The notes below the pieces were generated by a model that was not told where the DNA came from, ran no database searches, and saw only the letters and a program-made list of their open reading frames with translations. A program made the translations under genes and the position numbers. Source: Artocarpus heterophyllus (lineage: Eukaryota > Streptophyta > Magnoliopsida > Rosales > Moraceae). Taken from it: a DNA stretch of 64,000 nucleotides. The stretch is from assembly GCA_025403435.1 (NCBI GenBank), contig CM046332.1, forward strand, positions 1,409,530 through 1,473,529. The letters are read 5' to 3'. How positions within the stretch are numbered: the stretch's first letter is position 1; every line of letters begins with the position of its first letter. Shown piece by piece: positions 12,303-22,435 of the stretch.

Positions 12303-14298
12303 TGTTAGAAAAAATAGTACGTAGCAGAATTTTAAAAATTTTACATCAGAGTATTTTCTAAAACACAAGTTTGACATGCTATATGCATAAATTAATCAGA
12401 TCTTACTAACCTTTGTGTGTCGAATAACCCTCGCAAAATATGAAGAGAAGTAACATTCTAGAAGAGCCTCAACCAACTGGTCTTCTTTGCTATTCTCTAT
12501 CCACAACTGGAGTAAGTGTGGGCTCACATGTACAACTCTTCTACCAAGTGACTCTCCTTCCAATCAATCAAGAGAACCCAAAGCAAGTGTTCGTGATTTG
12601 TGAACAAAAGCTCTCAGGGAGTTTTTTGATTCTCACTAGCAGAGTATCACTCTTAATCTCTCAATTGATCTTAGTAACTCTTAAGACTTACTCTCTTTAT
12701 ATAGAGATTGGTCCTGGGGTCAGTCCTTATCAGATAAGGTCTCAAAAACTCGAAATAGAATCAAGTTCGGATCAATATCTGATACGATCTGCGTGAAAAT
12801 GTGTGATCTTATCCTTCGTTGATCAGCAGGCCGAACCACCTGATCGGCAGGCCGAACTGCCAAACAAAAATCTCACGAATCTTTTATTTTTCACCCGAGA
12901 TTCTATAGGATAAAGTCTTAGTTTTAATTCAAATAACCCAATAGAAAAATTATCTAATTAAAACAACTTTATCTAGATAATCTCTAAGAAAATAAATGAA
13001 TTCCCAATAATTCTACAAGTTTTTCTTGATTTGATTTATCCAAAAAATCAAATCAACCAATAAACAGAGAAGAATTATCCGATCCTTACAATTCAACAAG
13101 TTTATCTTGAATTAAGTTTTATCACAAAACTAATTCAACCGATAAACAAACATGAATTATTTGACTCTTCCAAATTTCAACCAATCTAATAAATCCGACA
13201 TAAGTTACAAATTATTGAAAAAGCACGCTGTGTCATTACAGGATGTTGTGAGCTAGCAAAGGAGACCAAATGGACCTATATAGTTCAAGCTCCTGATAAT
13301 TATGAAACCCAATGTCCCAGATATATATTTCATAATTATCAACTCCAACGCTACTCCACTAAAAGCTTGGAGCTGCACCCTCAAACTACATAGAATTAAG
13401 AAGCTCGTATAGCTAAGTCTCCATGACATATCATAGTGTATCGTATCCCCATATGATAATCCATAATTGGCTTAAGGACAAGTTCTGTCTTACATTCTTG
13501 ATTATTTTTATCTTACGTTCCATTATCTCACCATCAAAAAACTTACTATCCAATAACAGTATACCATTCGGTTACACCTATGTATCCAAATGGTTGAGCG
13601 CTCCAGTTTTCCAATTACAGGATAACGCATATAAGAGGATATCATTACTCCTAAAGAGGAGCTATGGATTCCATATCTATGAATAATAGGTCTACGCTAT
13701 CAAGAGTCATGCCTCCAATGTACCGGCATGCATACCAGTATTAAAATATGGGTGTCACCCTTTGATACATCGAAAGACACAAGCCAAGACAACGGGCCCA
13801 CTATTCATCTCAGGATTAAGATACAACACAAATGATTGTCTAAAGTGAATCGATTTGCCAAGACAGAATTATTAATCCAAATCAATTCACTTTATGTCCC
13901 GATCCAACACATCGTCACCTATGACAATGTGCCAATGTTTCTATTCACGGAGTCCACCTCCGATGGTCAAGACAAACCATCTCCCAAAAGGGATATAGAC
14001 AACATAACAATCTTTGCATGAATAAAGCGCCCAACTTTATTCTCGCGATTGCAGATCGTATGATTTAGACTATCACCTTAAGAATCATGTCTTTCGCATA
14101 ATCCGTCCATCATATGCCTAATTCTTAAGGTTTAGACCGATAGTCTCAGACTATTGTGTGCTTAACATACATCCAACAAATATGAATGTAAAGAGGACAA
14201 GATTTGATATATATAAACAATGAATAAATTCTTTGTTAATAAAAAATGTCTCCAAAAACTTATTATATTTTTACTTTTTAGGACATACATGTCTAACA
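12303..14298 (-). repeat. 5' LTR of copia-1a
   Basis: The 1,996-bp LTR is collinear with 4712-6733. A TATA box (TTTATATA, + strand view) is at 12696-12703. A motif cluster (CAGCAGGCCGAACC, TCGGCAGGCCGAACTG) is at 12822-12853. The outer end CTAACA abuts target duplication GCTGC. Confidence 0.95.
12822..12853 (-). promoter_or_regulatory. GGCAGGCC-type motif pair in copia-1a 5' LTR
   Basis: Two copies lie about 120-155 bp upstream of the TATA box in element orientation. The 3' LTR of the same element has three copies in the equivalent place, so the copy number changed after or during insertion. Confidence 0.6.
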
Positions 14299-14800
14299 GC
14301 TGCTAACTATTTTCACTATGCTGGAAAATTTTATGTTATGAAATATTTGACTTGTTTTAATTATTAAATGGAATTTTTATGGCTAAAGAAAAATTGGAGT
14401 AATCGATATATATGTTAACTTTGTCCCTGCAAAGTTTCATGCTTTAATTGTATGTGAATTGTGAATTATTAAGTGGTGAATCCTTAATGGTCAGGCAGGT
14501 TTTTCTATTGCAGTTTTACTTGAATGTTTTAAAAGTTTGTAAAACGTATTTTGAATTGTAATTCTAGAGAAGAAAGTATGAATGATGTAAAGTGGTATTG
14601 GATGATTTCATGAAGATGAATATTAATTTTATGTGTATATGAATGATTGATATGAACACTCCAAGAGATGAGCACATTGAGACCGCATAATGTTTATGAC
14701 GAATTCTATGATGCTTTCACATAATGTTTTATCATGAAAGCTTTTGATGATACAAGAAGGTTTAATGCATGCTTTGATGATGAGGTATGTCAAAACTTAA

Positions 14801-14837
<37 letters not shown>

Positions 14838-15381
14838 TCCTAATTAAGTGTCGCACACCCAATGTTATGTTTATGATGTTGTCCAAAAGTTAGACTTGTC
14901 ATGTTTGGTTTTAGATTAGCTACTCCTGTCCTCTCATGATGGCTCGCCTATGATGATGATTAATGGTGCAACACTTAGACCCCTAAAGATAAAATGTATA
15001 TAGTTTTAATATGGAATTTTTTTTTTATGAAAATATATGTTCTATATGAACTTGTGCCAAGTGCACCACTAAGATTATGAGTCATTATGACAATGATGTT
15101 ATGAAATGATTTACATGAAATGTTCTATGTTGTGAGATAGGAAAGTGTACTTACTAAGTTTTTGTTTACTTAGTTTATATCATGTTGCAGATAAAGGTAA
15201 GAGAGCTATGGATTAGGTGGAGGATAAAATGGGCGTGTGTGCTAAGAATGTTGGGTTGGAAAATGAAAGAACGCCACGAAGTGGATTTAACTTCTTGAAT
15301 AATGGTTTTGTTGTTGTATGTTAGCTTTCTGCACTATGATGTATTAAGACTTGTTTTTATTTTACTATCGTTTTTGGTAGT

Positions 15382-15582
15382 AGATCGGCCTGCCGACCAT
15401 TACTGGTTGGACTACTGATGTTACAATCAGCCTACAGATAACCCTGTATTGGCTTGCCGATCTGGGTGTTTTAAAACTCTAATTTTGTAGAGCTTCTGAT
15501 GGCCTATCGATGGTTGAAGTTCAGACTACCAGTCATGTTTGGCCTGTCAGTGTCTAAAGTTTGGCCTTCTGAACTCGTAAAA
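15382..15582 (+). promoter_or_regulatory. GGCCTGCC-type motif cluster, 3' side of gypsy LTR
   Basis: There is one intact copy (ATCGGCCTGCCGACC) and about five decayed copies (for example TTGGCTTGCCGATC, ATGGCCTATCGATGG, TTTGGCCTGTCAGTG), some 220-420 bp before the LTR end. Orientation is opposite to the 5' cluster of the same LTR. The solo LTR shows the same arrangement with better-preserved copies. Confidence 0.55.
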
Positions 15583-15798
15583 TAGATTTGAATGACTGTT
15601 TAATATTTATTTAAAATTATGGTTTCATTATTTTGGTATTGATAAACTATTAAAATATACATAAGTAGTTTTAAAAAAATGATGCATGGATCCGAGGATA
15701 TGTTTATTAAACTAAAATCTATTTGAATAGTTTATCTTAAAATAATGATAACAAAGGTGAAAGTAACGACATCTATGACATTTGTAAGGGGCGTTACA

Positions 15799-16055
15799 GT
15801 ATCGCTGTTTTGTGATAACACTGCAGCAATAGCTAATGCTAAGGAACCAAGATTTCACAAGAAGAGTAAGCATATTCATTGGAAGTATCATGTGATAAAG
15901 GACTTCGTTGAGGGCGGGCATGTTGCTGTGGGCAAAATCGAGTCTAAGGACAATTTAGCTGATCTATTTACGAAGACACTAACTACGAGAGTTTTCGAAA
16001 GGCATGTGGAGGCTATGGGGATACGAGATATGTTATATTTACTCACTTACTACAA
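15799..16055 (+). pseudogene. copia-1c RNase H C-terminal fragment
   Basis: The fragment encodes the C-terminal part of a copia RNase H, beginning at [19 protein letters not shown] and ending near RDMLYLLTYYKW. It includes KSKHI and the conserved NLADLFTKTL motif. A longer frame (15745-16083) starts inside the gypsy LTR and reads through the junction into this fragment, an accident of the insertion. The homologous codons of copia-1b are at 44006-44260. Confidence 0.9.
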
Positions 16056-16064
16056 GTGGAAGAT

Positions 16065-18026
16065 TGTTAACATGACACCCTAAGGAGTAAAATATTGTAA
16101 TATGTTTTTGGAGACATTTTATCAATAAAGAGTTTGTTTATTATTCATATACCAAATGTTGTCCTTTATGTTCATTCTGTTAAATGTATGATAAGCAAAC
16201 AAAAGTCTAAGACCGTCAGTCTAAACCTTTAAGAATCGTGCATATGATGGATAAATTATGCAGAAGACATGAATCTTAAAGGTGATGGTCTAAATTATAA
16301 GATCTGTAATCGAGAGAATAAAGTTGGATATTTTATTCATGCTAAGACTATTATGTTGTCTATATCCTTGACGGGAGATGGCTTGTCTTGGTCATCAGAG
16401 TGGGACTCAACGAGTAGAAACATTGGTGCATTATAGCAGGTGGCGATGTATTCGATCAGGGACAAAAGTTGAATTGATTTGGATTAATAATTCTGTTTGT
16501 GCAAATCAATTCACTTTAGACAATCATATGTGTTGTATCTTAATCCTGAAGTGACTAATGGGCTCGTATTCTTGACTTATATCTTTTGATATACCAAACG
16601 GTGACATCCTGACTTAATGATGGTATGCATACCCGTACGTTGGAGACGTGACTCTTGATTGCATAGACTCGTTATTCATAGATATGGAATCCATAGCTCT
16701 TTTTTTAGAGTTAATGATATTCTCTTATATGCGTTATCCTGTAATTAGAATACTGGAGCATTTAACCATTTGGATACATAGGTGTAACCAAATGGTATAC
16801 TATCTTTGGATAGTAAGTATTCCAATGGTGTGATAATGGAACGTAAGATCAAAATAATTAAGAGGGTAAAACAGAATTTATCCTCAAGTCGATTATGAAT
16901 ATCCTATGGGGATGTAACACATTATGATATGTCATAGACGGTTAGCTTACGTGAAGCTATCGTAATTTTATATAGTTTGATAGTGCAGCTCTAAGCATTT
17001 AGAGGAGTAGCATTGGAGTTAATAATTATAAAATATCTATCTAGGATATTGCATTTTATAATTATAAAAGCTTGAATTATATGTGTCCATCGGGTCCCCT
17101 TTGTTAGTTCATAATAAATCCTATAATGATACAATATGTTTTTCCTACATATTGGTGACTTATGTTAAATTATTTGATTGAGTAAAATTTGACTTAATTG
17201 GATTTAATAATTTATGTTAGTTTATCGGTTGAATTAATTTTGTTAATTAATTCAAGATAAATATGTTGAATTATTGTGGATAATTTTTTATTTGTATGGG
17301 TTTATCTATATATGACTACTTTAATCAGATAACTTTTTTTTGAGTTATTTAAATTAAAATTAAGGCTTTATAAAGGATACCCAAGTCATATAAGATAGGA
17401 TTTATCTAATTAGTTGAGATGGGATCCATCTAATCAACCTGAGGAGTTCAAATTAGATTTGAACTCAAGCATCGCAACATCTCAGTCGACCGCAACTTTG
17501 TATCACGGTCGACTGTGGCAATTAGGATAAGATACATGTTTTACACATTTTTACTCTGAAACTGATCCAAACTCAAATTTTGAGGCCTTATCTATTAATG
17601 TTTAATCCCAAGTCTGACCACTATAAATACGGGGTGAGTTTTCGTAGTTATTCAGATCATTTGAGAAAGCATAGAATGAGTACTCTAGTTTAAGGAACTC
17701 TGAAACTCCTTGAGAGCTATTGTTCAACACCAAGAACCTGAGCTTTAGGTCTTCTTAAGTGGTTGGAAGGAGAGTCACCGGTAGAAAAGTTGTACGACAT
17801 GTGACCACCTATACTCCGACGTGGATAGAGAATAGCAAAGAAGACTAGTTGGTTGAGGCTCTTTAGGATCATTTCTCTCTACACGGATTCGAGCTCACTT
17901 CAGTATACCAAAGAGGTTAATAAAATCTATCATTAATTTATATATTTAACATGTCAAACTTGTGTTTTGCAAAATACTTCTGATTTAAAAAATTTTAAAA
18001 TTTCGCTACATAGGTGTATTCCAATA
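16065..18026 (+). repeat. 3' LTR of copia-1c
   Basis: The LTR starts TGTTAACATGACACCCTAAG, homologous to TGTTGGACATGTATGCCCTA at 38560. A TATA box (TATAAATA) is at 17632-17639. Where the other copies carry GGCCTGCC-type motifs, this copy has CAGTCGACCG...CGGTCGACTG (17484-17518). Its end is taken at CCAATA, 18026. Confidence 0.85.
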
Positions 18027-18333
18027 GAAAGGTCACTCATTTTTACCTTGTGTTTCTTGTGGGCTAAGTGGTAGAAAGAACTTAAACAGGTGGATGATTC
18101 AGACACGAAAACTCCTAATTGGCATGAGAATTCAATCTCTTGGTTGGTAGCTTGAAAGGCTTTAGACACTAAGGGCGAAAATGACCAAAGGGAGACCCCT
18201 ATATATAGAGGGGCCTAGGCTCAAAATTTGAAGAGTCGCAATGATTTTGCCCAGGCAGGTCGTTGCCTAATCAAATGTTGCCATGTGGTAGCTTATGTTG
18301 GTACAATACAACATAGCCTCGAAGGCCTTTCCC
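18027..18333 (-). repeat. LTR-like sequence, R/U5 side, of an unidentified retrotransposon
   Basis: Read on the minus strand this continues from 21337-21509 across the solo LTR insertion. It has a TATA box (CTCTATATATAGGGG) near 18197-18211, followed by about 170 bp of leader-like sequence, and is cut by copia-1c at 18026. Upstream on the minus strand a purine-rich tract (GCGAGGGGG) precedes TGTTCTTGGACG at 21509, which looks like a polypurine tract and LTR start. The family is not recognised. Confidence 0.45.
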
Positions 18334-18679
18334 TGTAATGCCCCTTAGCTCGGACGTCATAGATGTCGTTACAATCATACATTCATACTTGTTTAACTTT
18401 AATCATAAACATAAGTCCAAAACTTATACAATACTTGAAATTGTAAATATAACAAAACATACTTATCTAGGATCCCTTCATACATTTTTTTTTCAATAAC
18501 TTAACATTGTTAAATCACATTGCTTAAATTATTCCATAGAGTAATTTATTCAATTATACTTTAAATTGATCATGAACTTTATTAAAATAAACAAACCTAG
18601 TTGTAAAATCATATATCATAAAAACATCACATCATGTCTCTTTAATCATCACATCATTTAAAATTTACTTACTCTCACA

Positions 18680-18885
18680 GTTCGGCAGGCCGAACTTGGG
18701 ACTTCGGCAGGCCGAACATGATCGGCAGGCCAGAGTTCCCTCAACCGGCAGGCCGGCAGAGGCTTTGTAAACTGGCTTAAAATCTCTACTTCGTTCAGCA
18801 GGCCGAAAACATTATCGGCAGGCCGAACCTTTAGACTTCGGCAGGCCGACCAAGGATGTTCAGCAGGCCGACCGAGCCAAAAATC
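18680..18885 (-). promoter_or_regulatory. GGCAGGCC motif cluster, 3' side of the solo LTR (8 copies)
   Basis: Eight copies of a 12-15 bp motif are spaced 10-55 bp apart, with TTCGGCAGGCCGAAC as the fullest form. The core TTCGGC-AG-GCCGAA is an inverted repeat. The surrounding DNA is strongly AT-rich, so the cluster stands out in composition. In element orientation these read GGCCTGCC. Confidence 0.75.
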
Positions 18886-20942
18886 TTTGAGAAAACTTAA
18901 TTTTTAAAACAAACCAACTTTTCATAAAATATAGCAGAAGTTCATAATTCATTAAAAAATGATAAAAATAACTTATAAAACCACAGTTTAAGTATTCTTA
19001 AAACTTAACATAAAAATATGTTCAAAATATATAACTTGATTAAAAACATAAAAACGTTCTTCTTGACGTGCTTCCGGTTACAATTCATTATGCTTAGTGC
19101 TCACACGCCTTTCTATGTCCTCCGTCTAATCCATGACTTTCTTACCCTTATCTGCAACATGACATAAAATATGATTAAGCTAATGCTTAGTAAGTACATA
19201 TAATTCTCACAAATTAAAACATTTCATAAACATCATCATCATCATTGTCATCATATCATAAAAGTGCCTTAAGCACAATTTCATAGAACATATCTTTCAT
19301 TGCGTTCATCATTTTTTAAAAAAAACTTATTCCATTTTATCTTAAGGGCCTAAGTGTTGCACCATAAACATCATTATAGGCGCGCCGTCATGAGAGGAGA
19401 AGGGTAGCTAATCCAAAACCAAACATGACATCATAACATTGGTGTGCAACACTTATTAGGTGATAAATATATACATAATTTTCATACTTTAAAACATGCC
19501 ATAATCATCATGCACAACTTAAAATCATGAAAATCTTTCATAGAAATTCTTAAGGAAAATATCCATAAAATCATCATGAATATTATTATGAACATAACAT
19601 CAAATCTTGTAAAAACGTGTCATGTTGCAGGTGAGAATGTACTTACCTTAACGCTAGCTTACTTAACCTTAATATACTTTTTGGTGATGACGCCGCGGTC
19701 TTGATGTGCTCGCTTCTTCAAGTGCTCATGCCATTTATCCATTTAAAATACAATAACATTAATACTTATCATAAAACATTCATATGTATAACATTCATCT
19801 CATATTATAATCATAATCATCATTGACTAAACATAACATTATCATCACCTAAAAATACTATTCATAACATGCTTCCTTAATTATTATCATCAAAACATGA
19901 AAATCTTTTTGAAAAACGTTTTCTAATAATTTAAAATACATACATTTTAAAATTCATACAAACACCATATTATCTTGCATACAATTATTTCATTATCATA
20001 AAATCATTTAAACATACATAACATTTCATAAACAAAATCCAGAAATAACATTTATTAAAACAGTTTTCTTAATGTAATCTCATAAAAATTTCATAACATA
20101 AAATACATTCATCATACCTTTCACATACACATTCTTGACAACTTTCATGAAAAACATCATATTTACCCCTTGAATAACATTACATTTTTCATGCATCAAG
20201 ATTAAACAGTAATATTTTACTGTGAGGGGTAGAAGATAGAAAATTCATATTTCATCATAAAAACACCGGAATAACATGAAACTTGAAGAAACATTACATA
20301 ACACATACATGCATAACATATTAAAAATTCAGAACAAATACAATACCTAGAGAAAGATATTGTAGACGATTTGGAGGAGAAGAATTCTTTCAAAAACACA
20401 AAGAAAATTTGAGTTCTTACCTTGAAATTTCTTCTCAAAACCCTTGATTTCAACCAGCGAAATATGACTTTTCTTTAAATTTTCTTGCAGAAATTTTTTT
20501 TGAGAGAGAAGGAAGTGAAATGCGTGGAGAAGAGAAGAGGAAGAGAGGAAATGAGAAATGAATGAGAAACGTCTCAGAAATGAAGGAGAGAAGAGTGAGA
20601 AGTTGAGAGAAAAATCTGAGGAAAGAAAACGTTAAAATTTTTTTAACGCAACAATCATAATGAAATTCATTGCCCTTCATTAAGTCAGAAATTCTAACTG
20701 TTTGACAGCCCTAAGCGTGAAGGAAGGAGAGAAGAAAAAGGAAAGTCAAACAAATCATCACATCTTACCATATTTTGCCCTCTTAAAATAGGAAACCATT
20801 TAAAATAACACAAATCAATGCAAAGTCAAACTCTTTAATTTCCTTAACTGATAAAACATTCCATTATTATGCCAATTAATCACATTAAATCATCAAATTA
20901 ACGTAATTAACTCAACAATAATTTTTGGAGAGATTTTTGTTG

Positions 20943-21095
20943 ATTGCTCGTCAGCCGTGTTTGGCCTGCCGATTTTCCTCTTCGGCCTGCCGGTTCCACC
21001 AAGTTCGGCCTGCCGATGGATTTCTTCAGCCTGCCGGTCTTGGGCAGACTGTTCGGCTTGCCGATCTTAAAAGTTCGGCCTGTCGATCTGTCCTT
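20943..21095 (-). promoter_or_regulatory. GGCCTGCC motif cluster, 5' side of the solo LTR (6 copies)
   Basis: Six copies (for example TTCGGCCTGCCGAT, TTCGGCCTGCCGGT, TTCAGCCTGCCGGT) lie about 240-395 bp from the LTR 5' end, in orientation opposite to the 18680-18885 cluster. The small open frames across this array on either strand are repeat artefacts. Confidence 0.75.
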
Positions 21096-21336
21096 AAATA
21101 CCAAACATTAAAACATTCAATTCATCATGCATCATAATTAAACATACATTAAAATAATCATGAACACTTGAGCACAACGATTCCAAGCGGTCATCACCTG
21201 TCATAAAACTTGACATAAAAAGTTAGTAACATTTAAATCATATATCTTTACATATAACATAAATTATTAATAAAATATCATTAACGTCGTTACTAACTTA
21301 ACGTGATTCATTACATAAAAATAGGCAGGTGTTACA

Positions 21337-21509
21337 TTCCCGATCGCCATTACACTTGAAAATCCCTCTAGCACCAGAAGGCATTGATGAGAGTTTGACT
21401 TGTGCGTTCCCACTGACCATATCCCGCGAATAGTTTAACCTGCCTGGGTACAACTAGGTGCATTGAGGAGCTACTATTGGTGGTGTACTCGACGCTGCGT
21501 CCAAGAACA
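21337..21509 (-). repeat. LTR-like sequence, U3 side, split by the solo LTR
   Basis: This is the presumed U3 start (TGTTCTTGGACGCAGCG on the minus strand from 21509) of the element whose R/U5 side is 18027-18333. The solo LTR is inserted between the two parts. The purine tract 21510-21517 lies just outside. Confidence 0.4.
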
Positions 21510-21545
21510 CCCCCTCGCATTGCAAATCACACTGCTTGACATGTC

Positions 21546-22037
21546 TGTTGTAGCACCACCTTCGAAATTACCAGCAACCGCTTGATCAGCATTGCGCTTC
21601 TCGTATTCCGTATGTACATGTTCCTGCAACTCGGATGAGTATTCTTGTTTATATCACTACGGCTATAAACACTTGCTTTCTTTATATCACTTCGAATTGG
21701 GAGATCATGACACTTGTCACCTGCCACCCTGGCATCGTACCATAGTAGTATATTCAGGACATGCTTGGTGCACATCAAACACTATAAATAGGAGCATTAA
21801 CTCTACCCACAAGGTAAGTGGACTCTATATCACATACCAACCTCTTTCTTCGCCGAATAGGAACCTAACTTGAGCGTCAGAGAGGCCTTGGCTGGCACCA
21901 CGCTAGTGGCCCTCTTGACCTCCAAGGCATTCCTTCTTATTGTAGGTACAATTCAGGAAGCCAGGAAGAGATCGAGAAGGTAGTTCGACCACCTTGCATA
22001 GCCGCAAGTAGTGTTGTTCGGATCCAAGGCATCAACA
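21546..22037 (+). repeat. LTR-like sequence with TATA box
   Basis: The segment is bounded by TGTTG and CAACA, has a TATA box (CTATAAATAGG, from 21782) and a downstream GC-richer leader containing CTTGAGCGTCAGAGAGGCC, a sequence style common just inside plant gypsy LTRs. No target duplication is visible at these ends, so the boundaries are uncertain. It could be a solo LTR or a fragment. Confidence 0.4.
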
Positions 22038-22435
22038 TACCACATAAGGGAATAAAAAGAGAGGATAACTTAAACATTTAATAAATCACTTTTTCAATTA
22101 AAGGGACAATTTACAAAAAAATTAAAAAAGATAGTCTAAAAAAGATGCTCCATTAAGCATACAAGCGTACTTTCTATACAAAAACCCGACAAAATAAAAG
22201 GTAAATAGAGAAAAAAAGGAATTAGTACTCTTCTATATTTTGGAACCTTGGGGTTGGTTTTAAAATTTTCATTTAAAAAAGAAAACGTCTTCAACTTTTC
22301 CTTTTTTTTCTTTTTAATTCCCATCCCACCCAACACTGTCATTTAATTTTTAATTTTTCGAAAACCCACCAAAAAATACAAAAACCCCTTCAGCTTCCCC
22401 GCCATCACCACATTACCCCCACAATCTCCATCGCC
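22038..22435 (+). promoter_or_regulatory. Upstream region of the LIN37-like gene
   Basis: AT-rich sequence without an obvious TATA box, becoming C-rich in the last 60 bp (TTCCCCGCCATCACC near 22396). The transcription start cannot be placed. The region is only about 400 bp long because the LTR-like repeat ends at about 22037. Confidence 0.4.

Larger units (their letters stand above)
4712..14298 (-). mobile_element. Full-length Ty1/copia element copia-1a, nested in the gypsy LTR
   Basis: This is a complete 9,587-bp Ty1/copia element in minus orientation. Its LTRs are 4712-6733 (3') and 12303-14298 (5'). The LTRs start TGTTAGA or similar and end CCAACA or CTAACA when read on the element strand. 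The 5-bp target duplication GCTGC is perfect (4707-4711 and 14299-14303). The primer binding site beside the 5' LTR reads TGGTATTAGAGCC on the minus strand, close to the initiator-Met tRNA complement. The polypurine tract beside the 3' LTR reads CAAGTGGGAGAT. Domain order is gag, protease, integrase, RT, RNase H. The coding region has many stops, so it is non-autonomous now. Confidence 0.95.
1..15798 (+). mobile_element. Ty3/gypsy chromovirus, 3' part, LTR interrupted by copia-1a
   Basis: This is the 3' part of a Ty3/gypsy retrotransposon whose 5' part lies before the window. Pol (1-2812) runs in the order reverse transcriptase, RNase H, integrase, chromodomain, which is the gypsy order. A purine-rich tract at 2861-2873 precedes the 3' LTR (2875-15798). 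The LTR holds a complete copia element at 4712-14298; without that insert and its target duplication the LTR is about 3.3 kb. Long LTRs plus a chromodomain suggest the Tekay/Del group, but the clade is inferred. The LTR end (GGGGCGTTACA) abuts copia RNase H codons at 15799. The expected target duplication there is GTATC (15799-15803), but the partner copy is outside the window. Confidence 0.88.
2875..15798 (+). repeat. 3' LTR of the gypsy element (split by copia-1a)
   Basis: The LTR begins TATAACACCTGC (canonical TGTAACACCTGC in the solo copy at 18334-21336) and ends GGGGCGTTACA at 15798. The two arms are 2875-4711 and 14304-15798, joined across the copia insertion. A TATA-like box (TTTATAAAA) lies at 3725-3733, followed by a CT-rich leader near 3800-3890. 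A (TG)n microsatellite occupies 14804-14836. Clusters of the GGCAGGCC-type motif lie at 3085-3175 and 15382-15582. The terminal 50 bp match the solo LTR, including AACGACATCTATGAC. Confidence 0.88.
15799..18026 (+). mobile_element. Ty1/copia element copia-1c, 3' part, cut by the gypsy insertion
   Basis: The 3' end of RNase H (15799-16055), a polypurine tract (CAAGTGGAAGAT, 16053-16064) and a 3' LTR (16065-18026) belong to the same family as copia-1a and copia-1b. The element is on the + strand and begins abruptly at the gypsy LTR end, in the middle of RNase H codons. The rest must lie upstream of the gypsy element, outside the window. The LTR is more diverged than those of copia-1a or -1b, and its terminal CCAACA has become CCAATA, in keeping with this being the oldest copy. 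Confidence 0.9.
18334..21336 (-). repeat. Solo LTR of the gypsy (chromovirus) family
   Basis: This 3,003-bp LTR on the minus strand reads TGTAACACCTGCC at its 5' end and GGGGCATTACA at its 3' end. It is flanked by a perfect 5-bp duplication TTCCC (18329-18333 and 21337-21341). No internal domain or second LTR is present, so it is a product of LTR-LTR recombination. It is the same family as the LTR at 2875-15798. Purine/pyrimidine-rich sequence at 20440-20640 corresponds to the leader side. Confidence 0.93.

Noticed and set aside
12440..12796. 118-codon frame in the copia-1a 5' LTR
   Set aside because: It is LTR sequence on the strand opposite to the element, frameshifted in the 3' LTR.
18680..18885. 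Regularly spaced GC-rich repeats considered as a CRISPR-like array
   Set aside because: Spacing is irregular, the motif is degenerate, and it lies in a plant LTR. There is no cas gene.
20907..21137. Open frames across the motif cluster on both strands
   Set aside because: They are products of the GGCCTGCC repeat; no start context or domain.
21546..22037. Called as a bona fide solo LTR with target duplication
   Set aside because: The TGTTG/CAACA ends and TATA box are suggestive, but the flanking pentamers (ATGTC and TACCA) do not match, so it is listed only as LTR-like.
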